Below, one piece after another: positions 24,971-32,214 of a stretch of 32,214 nucleotides of DNA. Position numbers and translations under genes: made by a program. Below the pieces are notes generated by a model. It did not search any database. It saw only the letters and a program-made list of their open reading frames with translations, and was not told where the DNA came from. The DNA lies in NCBI GenBank assembly GCA_017301975.1, contig JAFLEI010000055.1, positions 1 through 32,214 on the forward strand, read 5' to 3'. Within the stretch, counting starts at the first letter, position 1; each line of letters opens with the position of its first letter. This stretch comes from Verrucomicrobiota bacterium. Its GTDB lineage: Bacteria; Verrucomicrobiota; Verrucomicrobiia; Verrucomicrobiales; Verrucomicrobiaceae.

Positions 24971-25420
24971 ATGCCGCGCCTGATCCAACTCCTCCTGCCT
25001 GCGATGGCCCTTGTGGCTCTCGTTTCTGCGCAGGTGTTTGGCCTGGGCCGGGGCTTTGTGTGTGACTGCGGCGGCGTGGAGAAGGTAACGCTGGCGGATC
25101 ACTGCCACGGGCCGCATTCGGCAGACTGTCATGAGCATGAGGCTGCGGAGCCCTGCCATGGTGACGAGGATCATCACGAAGAAGACAGCCATGAGCATGA
25201 GGCCCTGAGCGAAAGCCTGCGCGCGAGTGTTTCGCCGGGGCTGGCTTTTTCCGCACTGGCGCTCACGGCTTTCAGTCTCGCGCTGGAAGAATGGAAATCG
25301 CCACTGCTGGTGCCTTGCGCGCACAGCATGGCTGTTGCGGAGATTCAAATGGACTCAGGGCAGGCCACGCAGCGGTCGTGGTCGCAGGTGCTGGTGCATG
25401 CGGTGGCTTTGAGAATTTGA
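24971..25420 (+). CDS. Secreted His/Cys-rich protein, putative metal-binding, first gene of metal efflux cluster
   Basis: The product is 149 aa. A hydrophobic N-terminus (about 5-27) serves as a signal or anchor. Residues 31-77 are dense in ligands: CDCGG, DHCHGPH, DCHEHE, PCHGDEDHHEED and SHEHE, 5 Cys and 12 His in 47 residues. A second hydrophobic segment follows (about 90-105). The product should bind Zn, Co, Cu or similar in the periplasm. It is followed by outer-membrane factor, adaptor and pump genes in the same direction, so it is probably a metal buffer or sensor for that exporter. I know no named family. A weak promoter-like TTGAAA at 24931 lies upstream. Confidence 0.75.
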   Translation: MPRLIQLLLPAMALVALVSAQVFGLGRGFVCDCGGVEKVTLADHCHGPHSADCHEHEAAEPCHGDEDHHEEDSHEHEALSESLRASVSPGLAFSALALTAFSLALEEWKSPLLVPCAHSMAVAEIQMDSGQATQRSWSQVLVHAVALRI

Positions 25421-25429
25421 GAGAGGGCG

Positions 25430-25469
25430 CACAGCCTGCCATCCCAAGACGGATGGCCGACGGGCTGTG
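25430..25469 (+). terminator. Hairpin between the His/Cys gene and the outer-membrane factor gene
   Basis: CACAGCC (25430-25436) pairs with GGCTGTG (25463-25469), and inside it CCATCC pairs with GGATGG around a 6-base loop. No T run follows, so full termination is unlikely. It may be a partial terminator or mRNA-processing stem that sets different expression of the first gene and the pump genes. Confidence 0.45.
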
Positions 25470-25539
25470 ATGCTGATGCTCCCCCCTTCCCTTCAGGCAT
25501 GGCTGGTCCACGCCTGGGCTCTCAAATTTTTCTGCCTTC

Positions 25540-26790
25540 ATGAAATCCACTTTGTTTTTTACCCTGCTGCTTGCCGCCTTGGCCAGCAGCGCCCCGGCTT
25601 TGACCCTGACGCTGGGCGAGATCGCGCCGCGAGTGCGAACCCACAATCCTGCGCTGAAAGCGGCGCGCCTGACCATCGCGGAGGCGCAGGGGCGGCAGCT
25701 CGGCGCGGGGCGGCTGAGCAATCCGTCCTTGAGTTACGATTTTCAAAACCAGAGCCACGTGAGCCCGAGAACGAGCGTCTTCTCCCTGGACCAGTCCTTT
25801 CCGCTGACGCGGCGGCTGAGCCTGGAAAAGCAGCTCACCTCACAGCTCGTGCAAGCGGCCGCGCTGGAGGTGCGCGATGTGGAGCGCAAGCTCATCGCCG
25901 ATGCGCAGGAGCAGGTGGTGCGCCTGCTGACGCTGACACGGCAGAAGGATCTGCGGCAGCAGCAGACGGAGCTGGCGCAAAAGCTCGCGGACTTTGCCGA
26001 CGGACGAGCGAAGGCGGGCGAGGTGTCGCCGCTGGATGCGAAGCAGGTGCGGCTGGACTCGCAGCGCCTGCGGGTGGAGAGCCGCCTGCTGGAGGCGCAG
26101 AGCATCAGCCTGCTGGGGCAGCTCAAACCCATGCTGGGGCTGAACGCGGAAGACAGCCTGACGATCTCCGGCGACCTGCCGCCGATGGTGCTGCCGACGG
26201 TGACGACGTGGACGGCGCGGCCCGATTTCCAACTGGCGCAGACCAAGATCACCGCCGCCGAGACGGACAAGAGCCTCGCACGGGCGAAGCGGCTGCAGGA
26301 TGTGACGATGGGCTTTTTTACCGCGAACGAAATGCAGGATGTGCCGGGGACGGGGCGGGTGCACACAGGCTACGCGGGCTTCCGCCTTTCCCTGCCGCTG
26401 CCGTTTTGGAACCGCAACCAGGGGGCCATCGCCGAAAAGGCAGCCACGGCGGACCGCGCACGACTGGAGCGCGATGCGCTGGCGATGCAGATCAACAGCG
26501 AGTCCGGCACGGCGCGCAAGGAGATGGAGACGAATGCCTCCATCGTGCGGGAGACGCGCGAGGACCTGCTGCCGCTGGCGGCGCAGCAGATGGAGGCGAT
26601 GCAGAAGGCCTACGAGTCCGGGCAGGCGGATCTGCAGTCGGTGCTGCGCTCGCGGGACCAGCGGCTGCAGCTTGAGGCCTCCACGCTGGATGCGCTGCGG
26701 GATTTCCACCTGGCGCGGATCCGCTACGAGGCGGCGACCGGTGTGCATGCGCCGGCGACTGAAGAGGCCGCCGAAAAGAGCGGCAAATGA
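25540..26790 (+). CDS. CzcC-like outer-membrane efflux protein (TolC family)
   Basis: The product is 416 aa with signal peptide MKSTLFFTLLLAALASSAPA. The two-fold OEP repeat is visible. The first copy opens RVRTHNPALKAARLTIAEAQG and has RLSNPSLSYDFQN. The second opens RPDFQLAQTKITAAETDKSLARA and has SLPLPFWNRNQGAIAEKAA, followed by a long coiled-coil helix. It ends YEAATG. It forms the outer-membrane and periplasmic tunnel of the tripartite metal exporter with the two genes downstream. Lack of an N-terminal lipobox is normal for CzcC types. The ATG at 25540 lies 46 bp after a pyrimidine tract at 25479-25494. Confidence 0.9.
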   Translation: MKSTLFFTLLLAALASSAPALTLTLGEIAPRVRTHNPALKAARLTIAEAQGRQLGAGRLSNPSLSYDFQNQSHVSPRTSVFSLDQSFPLTRRLSLEKQLTSQLVQAAALEVRDVERKLIADAQEQVVRLLTLTRQKDLRQQQTELAQKLADFADGRAKAGEVSPLDAKQVRLDSQRLRVESRLLEAQSISLLGQLKPMLGLNAEDSLTISGDLPPMVLPTVTTWTARPDFQLAQTKITAAETDKSLARAKRLQDVTMGFFTANEMQDVPGTGRVHTGYAGFRLSLPLPFWNRNQGAIAEKAATADRARLERDALAMQINSESGTARKEMETNASIVRETREDLLPLAAQQMEAMQKAYESGQADLQSVLRSRDQRLQLEASTLDALRDFHLARIRYEAATGVHAPATEEAAEKSGK

Positions 26791-26832
26791 GAGTGCCATA
26801 AACTGCCAGCTACTACCACACCCATTTCCCCC

Positions 26833-28050
26833 ATGAAACACGTTCTTTTTTTCCTGCTTCTGCTGACCAGGCTTTCCGCCGCCGCTGAAGCTGGCGGGCG
26901 CGCCGCCAACACCATCGTGCTGGATGAAACGGGGGTGAAGAATCTCCGCATCGAGACCGTGGAGATCGAGGAGGCGGACTTTGAAACGACGATCTTTGCG
27001 CTGGGGCGCATCCAGGCCATCCCGGGAAAGATCGCGGCGCTGAGCAGCCGCATCCCGGGGCGCATTGTGGAGCTGCGGGCGGCGCTGGGAGACACGGTGA
27101 AGGCGGGAGACGAGGTGGTGAAGGTGGAAAGCCGGCAGCCGGGAGATCCGCCGCCGACGATCGCGCTGAAGGCACCGCTGAGCGGACTGGTGACGCGGGT
27201 GGACCTGCGGCTGGGAGACCCCATCGAGCCGAGCAACAGCATCCTGGAGATCACGGACCTGACGGAGGTGTATGCGGTGGCGCGGGTGCCGGAGCATCAG
27301 GCGGGGCAGATGAAGCCGGGGACGCGGGCGCACATCCGGGTGGCGGCGCTGCCGGGGGAGAAATTTGAGGGCGAGCTGCTGCGCTTTGGCACCAGCGCAG
27401 ACAAGGAGAGCGGCACGCTGGACGCGATCTTCCGCCTGCCCAACACGGGAGGAGGACTGCGCGTGGACATGCGCGCGGAGTTCAGCATCGTGATGAGCCA
27501 GCGCGACAACGTGGTGGCCGTGCCGCGCTCGGCGCTGCAAGGCGAAGGCGGCAACCGCTTTGTCTATGTGAAGGACTTCGACCTGAAGAACGCCTTCGTG
27601 AAAACGCCGGTCACGGTGGGTGAGATCAACGACCGCTACGTGGAGATCGTCAGCGGGCTGCTGCCTGCGGACGAGGTGGTGACGCGGGGCGCGTATTCGC
27701 TTTCGTTTGCCGGAGCCAGCGCGATCTCGCTCAAAGAAGCGCTGGATGCCGCGCACGGGCATGAGCATGCGGAAGACGGCAGCGAACTGACGCCGGAGAA
27801 GCTCGCCGAGAAAAACAAGGGAGGGCATGGCGGAGAGGACCATGATCCTGATCATGACCATGAGCACGGCCATGCAGAGAGCGCCGAGGGCGGACCTTTC
27901 TGGAAATACACCAGCGGCGTGCTGGCGCTGCTGCTCATCGTTTCCCTCCTGACGCGCAGGCAGGGGGCGCGGGATGAGGATGAGTATGACGATGAGCCGA
28001 AGGCCGGGAAACCGGCGCAGGAGAAACCCGCGAACGAGGAGGGCGCCTAG
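26833..28050 (+). CDS. CzcB-like metal efflux adaptor with C-terminal His-rich segment and TM helix
   Basis: The product is 405 aa. Signal peptide MKHVLFFLLLLTRLSAAAEA is followed by barrel and lipoyl parts: IPGRIVELRAALGDTVKAGDEVVKV and ALKAPLSGLVTRVDLRLGDPI. There is little alpha hairpin between the lipoyl halves, as in short CusB/CzcB-type adaptors. The unusual end is a His/Asp/Glu-rich stretch (about 306-352; DHDPDHDHEHGHAE) and then one hydrophobic helix (about 358-376) with a charged cytoplasmic tail. The protein may thus be anchored by its C-terminus, with a metal-binding patch close to the membrane where it could feed the pump. GAGGAGGG at 28036-28043 is a strong ribosome site for the next gene. 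Confidence 0.88.
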   Translation: MKHVLFFLLLLTRLSAAAEAGGRAANTIVLDETGVKNLRIETVEIEEADFETTIFALGRIQAIPGKIAALSSRIPGRIVELRAALGDTVKAGDEVVKVESRQPGDPPPTIALKAPLSGLVTRVDLRLGDPIEPSNSILEITDLTEVYAVARVPEHQAGQMKPGTRAHIRVAALPGEKFEGELLRFGTSADKESGTLDAIFRLPNTGGGLRVDMRAEFSIVMSQRDNVVAVPRSALQGEGGNRFVYVKDFDLKNAFVKTPVTVGEINDRYVEIVSGLLPADEVVTRGAYSLSFAGASAISLKEALDAAHGHEHAEDGSELTPEKLAEKNKGGHGGEDHDPDHDHEHGHAESAEGGPFWKYTSGVLALLLIVSLLTRRQGARDEDEYDDEPKAGKPAQEKPANEEGA

Positions 28051-28053
28051 GCG

Positions 28054-31000
28054 ATGCTCAATCGAATGATTCGCTGGGCGCTGCACAATCGCGCCTTCAT
28101 CATCGGCATCGCCGTCATCCTGATGGCGACGGGGCTGCGCACGGCCACGCAACTGCCGGTGGAGGTGCTGCCGGACCTGACCAAGCCGACGGTGATTATT
28201 TTGACAGAGTCTCCCGGGCTGGCCCCTGAAGAGGTGGAGCTGCGAGTGACGCAGCCGATTGAAAACGCGCTCATGGGTGTGACGGGGCTCACGCGGCTGC
28301 GGTCGAATTCGGACGTGTCGCTCTCGCTGGTGTATGCGGAGTTTGGCTGGGACACGGACATCTACCGCGCACGCATGCTGGTGCAGGAGCGGCTGCAGAG
28401 CGCGCGCGCCACCCTGCCGCCGGGAGTGCAGCCTTTCATGACGCCGGTGTCTTCGCTGATGGGCGAGATCCTTCTGGTGGGAGTGCGCAGCACGCTGAAG
28501 GAGGGAGAGCCGGGATACCTCCCGCCGCGCGATGTGCGGACGCTGGCGGACTGGACGATCCGGCGGCGGCTGCTGAGCGTCTCGGGCATTGCCGAAATCC
28601 TCAACATGGGCGGCGGTGTGAAGCGCATCGAGATCCAGCCTGATCCGTGGAAGATGCAGGCGCACAATGTGACGTTTGCAGAGCTGGAGGAGGCGATCAG
28701 CGAGGCGTCCAACACGACCACCGGCGGCTTCATGAGCACCGGGCCCACCGAGATCATGGTGCGGAATCTGGCCATGAGCGTGGATGTGGCGGACATCGGC
28801 AAGACGATCATCAAGAAGGTGAACGACCGCCCCGTGGCCATCGGGGACGTGGCGGCAGTGGTCTGGGGGATCGAGCCGATGCGTGGAGACGCGACGGTGA
28901 GCCAGGCCCCGGAGAAGTCGCCGACGTATGGCGTCATCATGTCCATCACCAAAGCGCCCGGCTTTGACACGCGGAAGCTGACGGAGCAGATCAAGGCCGC
29001 GCTGGAGGAGCTGAAGCCCACCTTTCCCGCCGGAGTGGAGACGACGCTGCTGTTTCAGCAGAAGGATTTTATCGACAACGCCATCGGCAATCTGAAGAGC
29101 GCCATCGCGGAGGGTGCGGTGATGGTGACGGTGGTGCTGTTTCTCTTTCTGCTGAATCTGCGCACCACCTTCATCACGCTGATGGCCATGCCGCTGTCGT
29201 TTGGCATCACGATGCTGATCTTTGAGGTGATGGGCATCAGCGTGAACAGCATGACGCTGGGCGGGCTGGCGGTGGCGATCGGCATGGTGGTGGATGACGC
29301 GATCGTGGATGTGGAAAACGTCTTCCGCCGGCTGCAGGAAAACGCAGGCGCGGCGCAGCCGAAGCCACGCCTGCAGGTGATCGCCGCCGCATCGGGCGAG
29401 GTGCGAAACTCCATCCTCTACGCCACGGTGCTGATCATCCTTGTGTTTCTGCCGCTGCTGGGGCTCACCGGCGTGGAGGGCAGGCTGTTTGCGCCCATCG
29501 CGATCGCGACCATCGTTTCGATGGTGGCGTCCTTCATTGTGTCGCTGACGGCCATCCCGGTGCTGTGCTCGCTCTTTCTCCGGCCCAAGGAGGGGCATGA
29601 GCCCAAGGACGGGCCGCTGACGCGTGCGATGAAGGGCCTGCTGCGGCGGACGCTGCTGCGTCTGGCGCTGCGGCAGCCTGCGCTGGTGCTCACGGTGGCG
29701 CTCGTGCTGCTGGCGGTGGCGCTCTCTCTTTACCCGCAGATGAACAAGGACTTCCTGCCGAAGTTCCAGGAGGAGACGGCGCTGGTGGCGGCCACGGCGG
29801 CGCCGGGGACCTCGCTGGAGGAGATGAACAAAATTTCTGATGTGATCGAGCAGCAGATCCTGAGCGTGCCGGAGGTGCGCAAGGTGGGCCGCAGGCTGGG
29901 GCGCGCCGAGCGTGGCGACCATGTGGTGCCGGTGAGCACGGCGGAGTTTGACGTGGATTTTCGCAACCCGGAGGCGGAGGGCGCATCTGGCGATGACGGC
30001 GAACGCAGCCGCAAGGAGGTGCTGGCGGACATCACTAAAAAAATCAAGACGGTGCCGGGTGTGTTTGCCGTGGTCGGAGGTCCGCTGGCCGACCGGATCG
30101 GGCACATGATGAGCGGGGTTTCCGCGCCGGTGGCGGTTAAAATTTTTGGCCCCAAGCTGGAGCAGTTGCGGAGCCTCGGGATCGAGATTCAAAAGATCGC
30201 GCAGAGCATCCCGGGGTTTGAGGACTGCAAGCTGGACCAGGCCTCGACGATCCCGCAGCTACGGATCGAGGCGGACCGCGACCGATCCCGGGCGTATGGC
30301 GTGGCGCCGGGGAGGCTCAATGACATGCTCTCCGCCTTCATCGGCGGCAAAGAGCTGGCGCAACTGCGCGAGGGGCAGCGCGCGGTGAGCCTGGTGATGC
30401 GCCTGCCGCCGGAGTGGCGCGACTCGCCGGACAAGGTGGCCTCCCTGCCGATCGAGACCGAGGAGGGGCAGCGCATCCCGCTGGATCTGGTGGCGGAGGT
30501 GCGCGAGGCGAAGGGGCCGAATGTGATCTTTCGCGAGGCGAGCCAGCGGCGCTTTGCGCTGGCGATCAAGCCCACCGTGCCGGACGTGACCAACCTAGTG
30601 GAGCGGCTGCGCCGGGAGGTGACTGAAAAGGTGAAGCTGCCGGAGGGGTACTTCATCACCTTTGAGGGTGAGTTTCAGGCGCAGAAGGAGGCCACGCAGC
30701 GCATCGCGCTTTTTTCCGCCGTGGTTTTCGTGGCGGTGTTTCTGATGCTGCACGGCTACTTCCGCAGCGCTTCGCTGGCGCTGCAGGTGCTGGTGAACAT
30801 CCCGCTGGCGCTGATGGGAGGGCTGGCCTTCACGTACTTCAAGCTGAACAACATCAGCATCGCCACGCTGGTGGGATTCATCGCGGTGGGCGGTGTGGCG
30901 GCGCGCAACGGCATCATGATGATCAGCCACTACCTGCACCTGATGCGGCATGAGGGGGAGACATTCACGCGCCGCATGATCGAGCGCGGCACGCTGGAGC

Positions 31001-31233
31001 GGCTGGTGCCGGTGCTGATGACGGCGCTGAGCGCGGGCATCGGCCTCATCCCGCTGGTGCTGGCGGCGGATGAGCCCGGGAAGGAAATCCTGCACCCCGT
31101 GGCGGTCGTGATCGTCGGCGGCCTGATCTCCTCCACCTTTCTCGACATGGCCATCACGCCCGCAATGTTCTGGCTGTTTGGCCGGAAGGCTGCGGCGCGG
31201 GCTATTGCTGAGAATGCGGCGGCCTCGCATTAG
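28054..31233 (+). CDS. HME-type heavy-metal RND efflux pump (CzcA/CusA-like)
   Basis: The product is 1059 aa. It opens LNRMIRWALHNRAFIIGIAV and has QLPVEVLPDLTKPTVIILTESPGLAPEEVE, a hallmark of HME-RND proteins. TM4 reads AIGMVVDDAIVDVENVFRRL, with Asp414, Asp415 and a downstream Asp and Glu. TM10 reads GGVAARNGIMMISHYLHL. These are the metal-type signatures, as against the GKN of drug pumps. It moves a divalent or monovalent metal cation out through adaptor and channel; the ion cannot be read from the motif. The start is 3 bp after the adaptor stop with a good ribosome site. A very long open frame on the opposite strand (25840-30192) is a composition artefact. Confidence 0.92.
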   Translation: MLNRMIRWALHNRAFIIGIAVILMATGLRTATQLPVEVLPDLTKPTVIILTESPGLAPEEVELRVTQPIENALMGVTGLTRLRSNSDVSLSLVYAEFGWDTDIYRARMLVQERLQSARATLPPGVQPFMTPVSSLMGEILLVGVRSTLKEGEPGYLPPRDVRTLADWTIRRRLLSVSGIAEILNMGGGVKRIEIQPDPWKMQAHNVTFAELEEAISEASNTTTGGFMSTGPTEIMVRNLAMSVDVADIGKTIIKKVNDRPVAIGDVAAVVWGIEPMRGDATVSQAPEKSPTYGVIMSITKAPGFDTRKLTEQIKAALEELKPTFPAGVETTLLFQQKDFIDNAIGNLKSAIAEGAVMVTVVLFLFLLNLRTTFITLMAMPLSFGITMLIFEVMGISVNSMTLGGLAVAIGMVVDDAIVDVENVFRRLQENAGAAQPKPRLQVIAAASGEVRNSILYATVLIILVFLPLLGLTGVEGRLFAPIAIATIVSMVASFIVSLTAIPVLCSLFLRPKEGHEPKDGPLTRAMKGLLRRTLLRLALRQPALVLTVALVLLAVALSLYPQMNKDFLPKFQEETALVAATAAPGTSLEEMNKISDVIEQQILSVPEVRKVGRRLGRAERGDHVVPVSTAEFDVDFRNPEAEGASGDDGERSRKEVLADITKKIKTVPGVFAVVGGPLADRIGHMMSGVSAPVAVKIFGPKLEQLRSLGIEIQKIAQSIPGFEDCKLDQASTIPQLRIEADRDRSRAYGVAPGRLNDMLSAFIGGKELAQLREGQRAVSLVMRLPPEWRDSPDKVASLPIETEEGQRIPLDLVAEVREAKGPNVIFREASQRRFALAIKPTVPDVTNLVERLRREVTEKVKLPEGYFITFEGEFQAQKEATQRIALFSAVVFVAVFLMLHGYFRSASLALQVLVNIPLALMGGLAFTYFKLNNISIATLVGFIAVGGVAARNGIMMISHYLHLMRHEGETFTRRMIERGTLERLVPVLMTALSAGIGLIPLVLAADEPGKEILHPVAVVIVGGLISSTFLDMAITPAMFWLFGRKAAARAIAENAAASH

Positions 31234-31323
31234 GAAGGCAGGCTTGCTGCTGCGAAATACAGACAACTCCAATCCAACCTTATCTCTTGAACACTTGAAA
31301 GCCTTCAGGCTAGCGGAGCCCAT

Positions 31324-31344
31324 CCTTGTTGCACAGCAACAAGG
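31324..31344 (+). promoter_or_regulatory. Intercistronic hairpin after the metal pump gene
   Basis: A perfect 9-bp stem CCTTGTTGC / GCAACAAGG around an ACA loop lies in the 169-bp gap between the pump and the last His/Cys gene. A smaller AGCCT/AGGCT stem precedes it. No T run follows. It is a candidate attenuator or RNA-stability element separating expression of the two genes. Confidence 0.5.
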
Positions 31345-31402
31345 CTACTTTGCGCGCCATCTTTTTTCCACCATCAACCACCACAAACCAACATCCATAC
31401 CC

Positions 31403-31894
31403 ATGAAAACCAAACTGCTCAGCACCCTTGTCGCATTCACGCTCGCCTGCACGCTCCATGCGGCGGATGAGAAACACCCGCACGACCACGACCACGGAAA
31501 AATCAAAGCGGGGCCGACGGGCGGACGCCTGATCACGGAGGTGGAGCCGCATGCGGAGTTCTTGGTGAACAAGGACAGCAAGGTGGAGATCCGCTTTGTC
31601 GATGATGACAACAAGGTCGTGCCGCCCGGAGAGCAGGTCGTCACCGTGACGCTGGGCGAGCGCTCCGCGCCGACGAAGCTGAGCTTCAGCACGGAGGGCG
31701 ACAAGCTGATCAGCGACAAAACCATTCCCGCCGGCAACGACTACCCGACCGTGGTGCAGATCCGCGCCAAGGAGGGGGCCAAAGCGGTGAATGAAAAGTT
31801 TCACCTGAACCTGGAATCCTGCCCGACCTGCAAGAACAAGGAGTACGCCTGCACCTGCGCCCACGGCGCGGAGGAGGAGAAGAAGGGCAAGTAG
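31403..31894 (+). CDS. Secreted His/Cys protein of the metal efflux cluster
   Basis: The product is 163 aa with signal peptide MKTKLLSTLVAFTLACTLHA and then an immediate His/Asp cluster (KHPHDHDHGK). The middle is a beta-sandwich-like domain (GGRLITEVEPHAEFLV, VEIRFVDDDNKVVPPG, VTVTLG, YPTVVQIRAKEG). The C-terminus has CPTC (140, 143) and CTC (150, 152) before a Lys/Glu tail. The pattern suggests a periplasmic metal-binding or metal-chaperone protein serving the exporter. No named family is recognised. The ATG at 31403 is chosen because the open frame upstream covers a hairpin-containing intercistronic gap. Confidence 0.8.
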   Translation: MKTKLLSTLVAFTLACTLHAADEKHPHDHDHGKIKAGPTGGRLITEVEPHAEFLVNKDSKVEIRFVDDDNKVVPPGEQVVTVTLGERSAPTKLSFSTEGDKLISDKTIPAGNDYPTVVQIRAKEGAKAVNEKFHLNLESCPTCKNKEYACTCAHGAEEEKKGK

Positions 31895-32000
31895 GCTGGA
31901 GAGGAGAAGAGAGAGAGAGGCCCCTGCCCTGCTGAGTGGGTGGGGGGCAGGTCGGTGTGCGATTCACACGCTGCTGGGACCCGGCGTGGAGCGCAGCCGC

Positions 32001-32092
32001 GCTGGGTTTGCTGTCCGGATGCACTGCGGGAACCCAGGGCTTGGCGCTACGCGCCTGCGCCCTGGGCTGACTCCGCCGCCCCTTTGGGGCTA
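32001..32092. repeat. REP-like dispersed repeat, copy B
   Basis: It has the same block order as 4808-4901: GCTGGGTTTGCTG, CCCAGGGCTTG, a central GGCGC/GCGCC stem, GCCCTGGGCTGA, TCCGCCGC, and CCCC-TTT-GGGG. Two hairpins are predicted. It lies between the metal cluster and the last gene. Confidence 0.75.
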
Positions 32093-32153
32093 GGCAGTGT
32101 TTGAAAACCTCCCAATTGCCCAGGGAGCGTGTTTGTGGCATGAGAGAAAACCG

Positions 32154-32214
32154 ATGAAAACACAACGCTTTGCATGGTGGGAGCCGCTCAAAAAGCGGCT
32201 CAAAAAAATGGTGT
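32154..32214 (+). CDS. Start of a gene cut by the window end
   Basis: Twenty codons are visible (MKTQRFAWWEPLKKRLKK and on). The ATG follows a purine-rich GAGAGAAAA stretch. The DNA GAGCCGCT-CAAAA-AGCGGCTC in this part is a perfect 8-bp hairpin inside the coding sequence. The product cannot be named. Confidence 0.4.
   Translation, partial: MKTQRFAWWEPLKKRLKKMV

Noticed and set aside
25840..30192. 1450-codon open frame antisense to the metal RND genes
   Set aside because: It is extremely His/Arg/Gln/Leu-rich, runs across three real genes with clear domains, and is explained by GC-rich third codon positions suppressing stops on the opposite strand.
32170..32200. Rho-independent terminator at the right edge
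   Set aside because: The GAGCCGCT/AGCGGCTC hairpin is followed by A, not T, on the plus strand, and lies within the open frame starting at 32154.

Overview
The window is GC-rich (about 63-68% in most genes). Canonical Shine-Dalgarno sites are scarce, and several genes instead have pyrimidine-rich leaders. Together with a DUF2805/TIGR03643 gene, two Y1 (HUH) transposase loci with REP-like palindromes, many secreted proteins of unknown family and heptamer repeat arrays, this suggests a Verrucomicrobiota member (Prosthecobacter/Verrucomicrobium-like). That placement is inferred from style and gene content, not from a marker gene.

Layout. 1-2114: tail of an Ala/Gly-rich protein and a membrane-anchored TPR protein. 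2166-4555 (minus): a DUF2805 protein overlapping an ADP-ribosylglycohydrolase-like gene, then a renalase-like FAD oxidoreductase whose 3' end has been lost and joined to a fragment of another gene. 5119-5667: a secreted protein. 5684-7689 (minus): a low-GC ABC-type ATPase plus HNH nuclease pair that looks like a Septu-type (PtuA/PtuB) defence module. 7971-9796 (minus): a PhoB/PhoR-type two-component pair whose kinase lacks membrane segments. 9797-11166: repeat-rich spacer with three different short tandem arrays. 11167-12054: an LpxH-like metallophosphoesterase. 12238-12777: an orphan Imm11-like gene. 13167-14198 (minus): a secreted coiled-coil protein. 14749-16020: a REP-associated tyrosine transposase with its 3' end duplicated in tandem. 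16355-20866: an HAE1-type RND efflux adaptor and pump; the adaptor is a lipoprotein with a His-rich repeat. 20883-21595: an IS200-like element with 51-bp inverted ends and a dead transposase. 21839-22921: DNA polymerase IV. 23084-24019: two AT-richer orphan genes. 24416-24895: a small lipoprotein. 24971-31894: a heavy-metal RND (Czc/Cus-like) cluster made of a His/Cys-rich secreted protein, outer-membrane factor, His-tailed adaptor, HME-type pump and a His/Cys secreted protein. The window ends with a REP-like repeat and the first codons of another gene.

Working together: the two RND systems export toxic compounds. The 25-32 kb cluster is a complete tripartite metal exporter with accessory His/Cys proteins probably acting as periplasmic metal buffers. 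The 16-21 kb pump has no outer-membrane factor beside it and must use one encoded elsewhere. The most notable items are the Septu-like island, the His-rich modules on four metal/efflux proteins, the decayed IS200/REP element that has lost its catalytic tyrosine, and the dense simple repeats at 9.9-10.5 kb.
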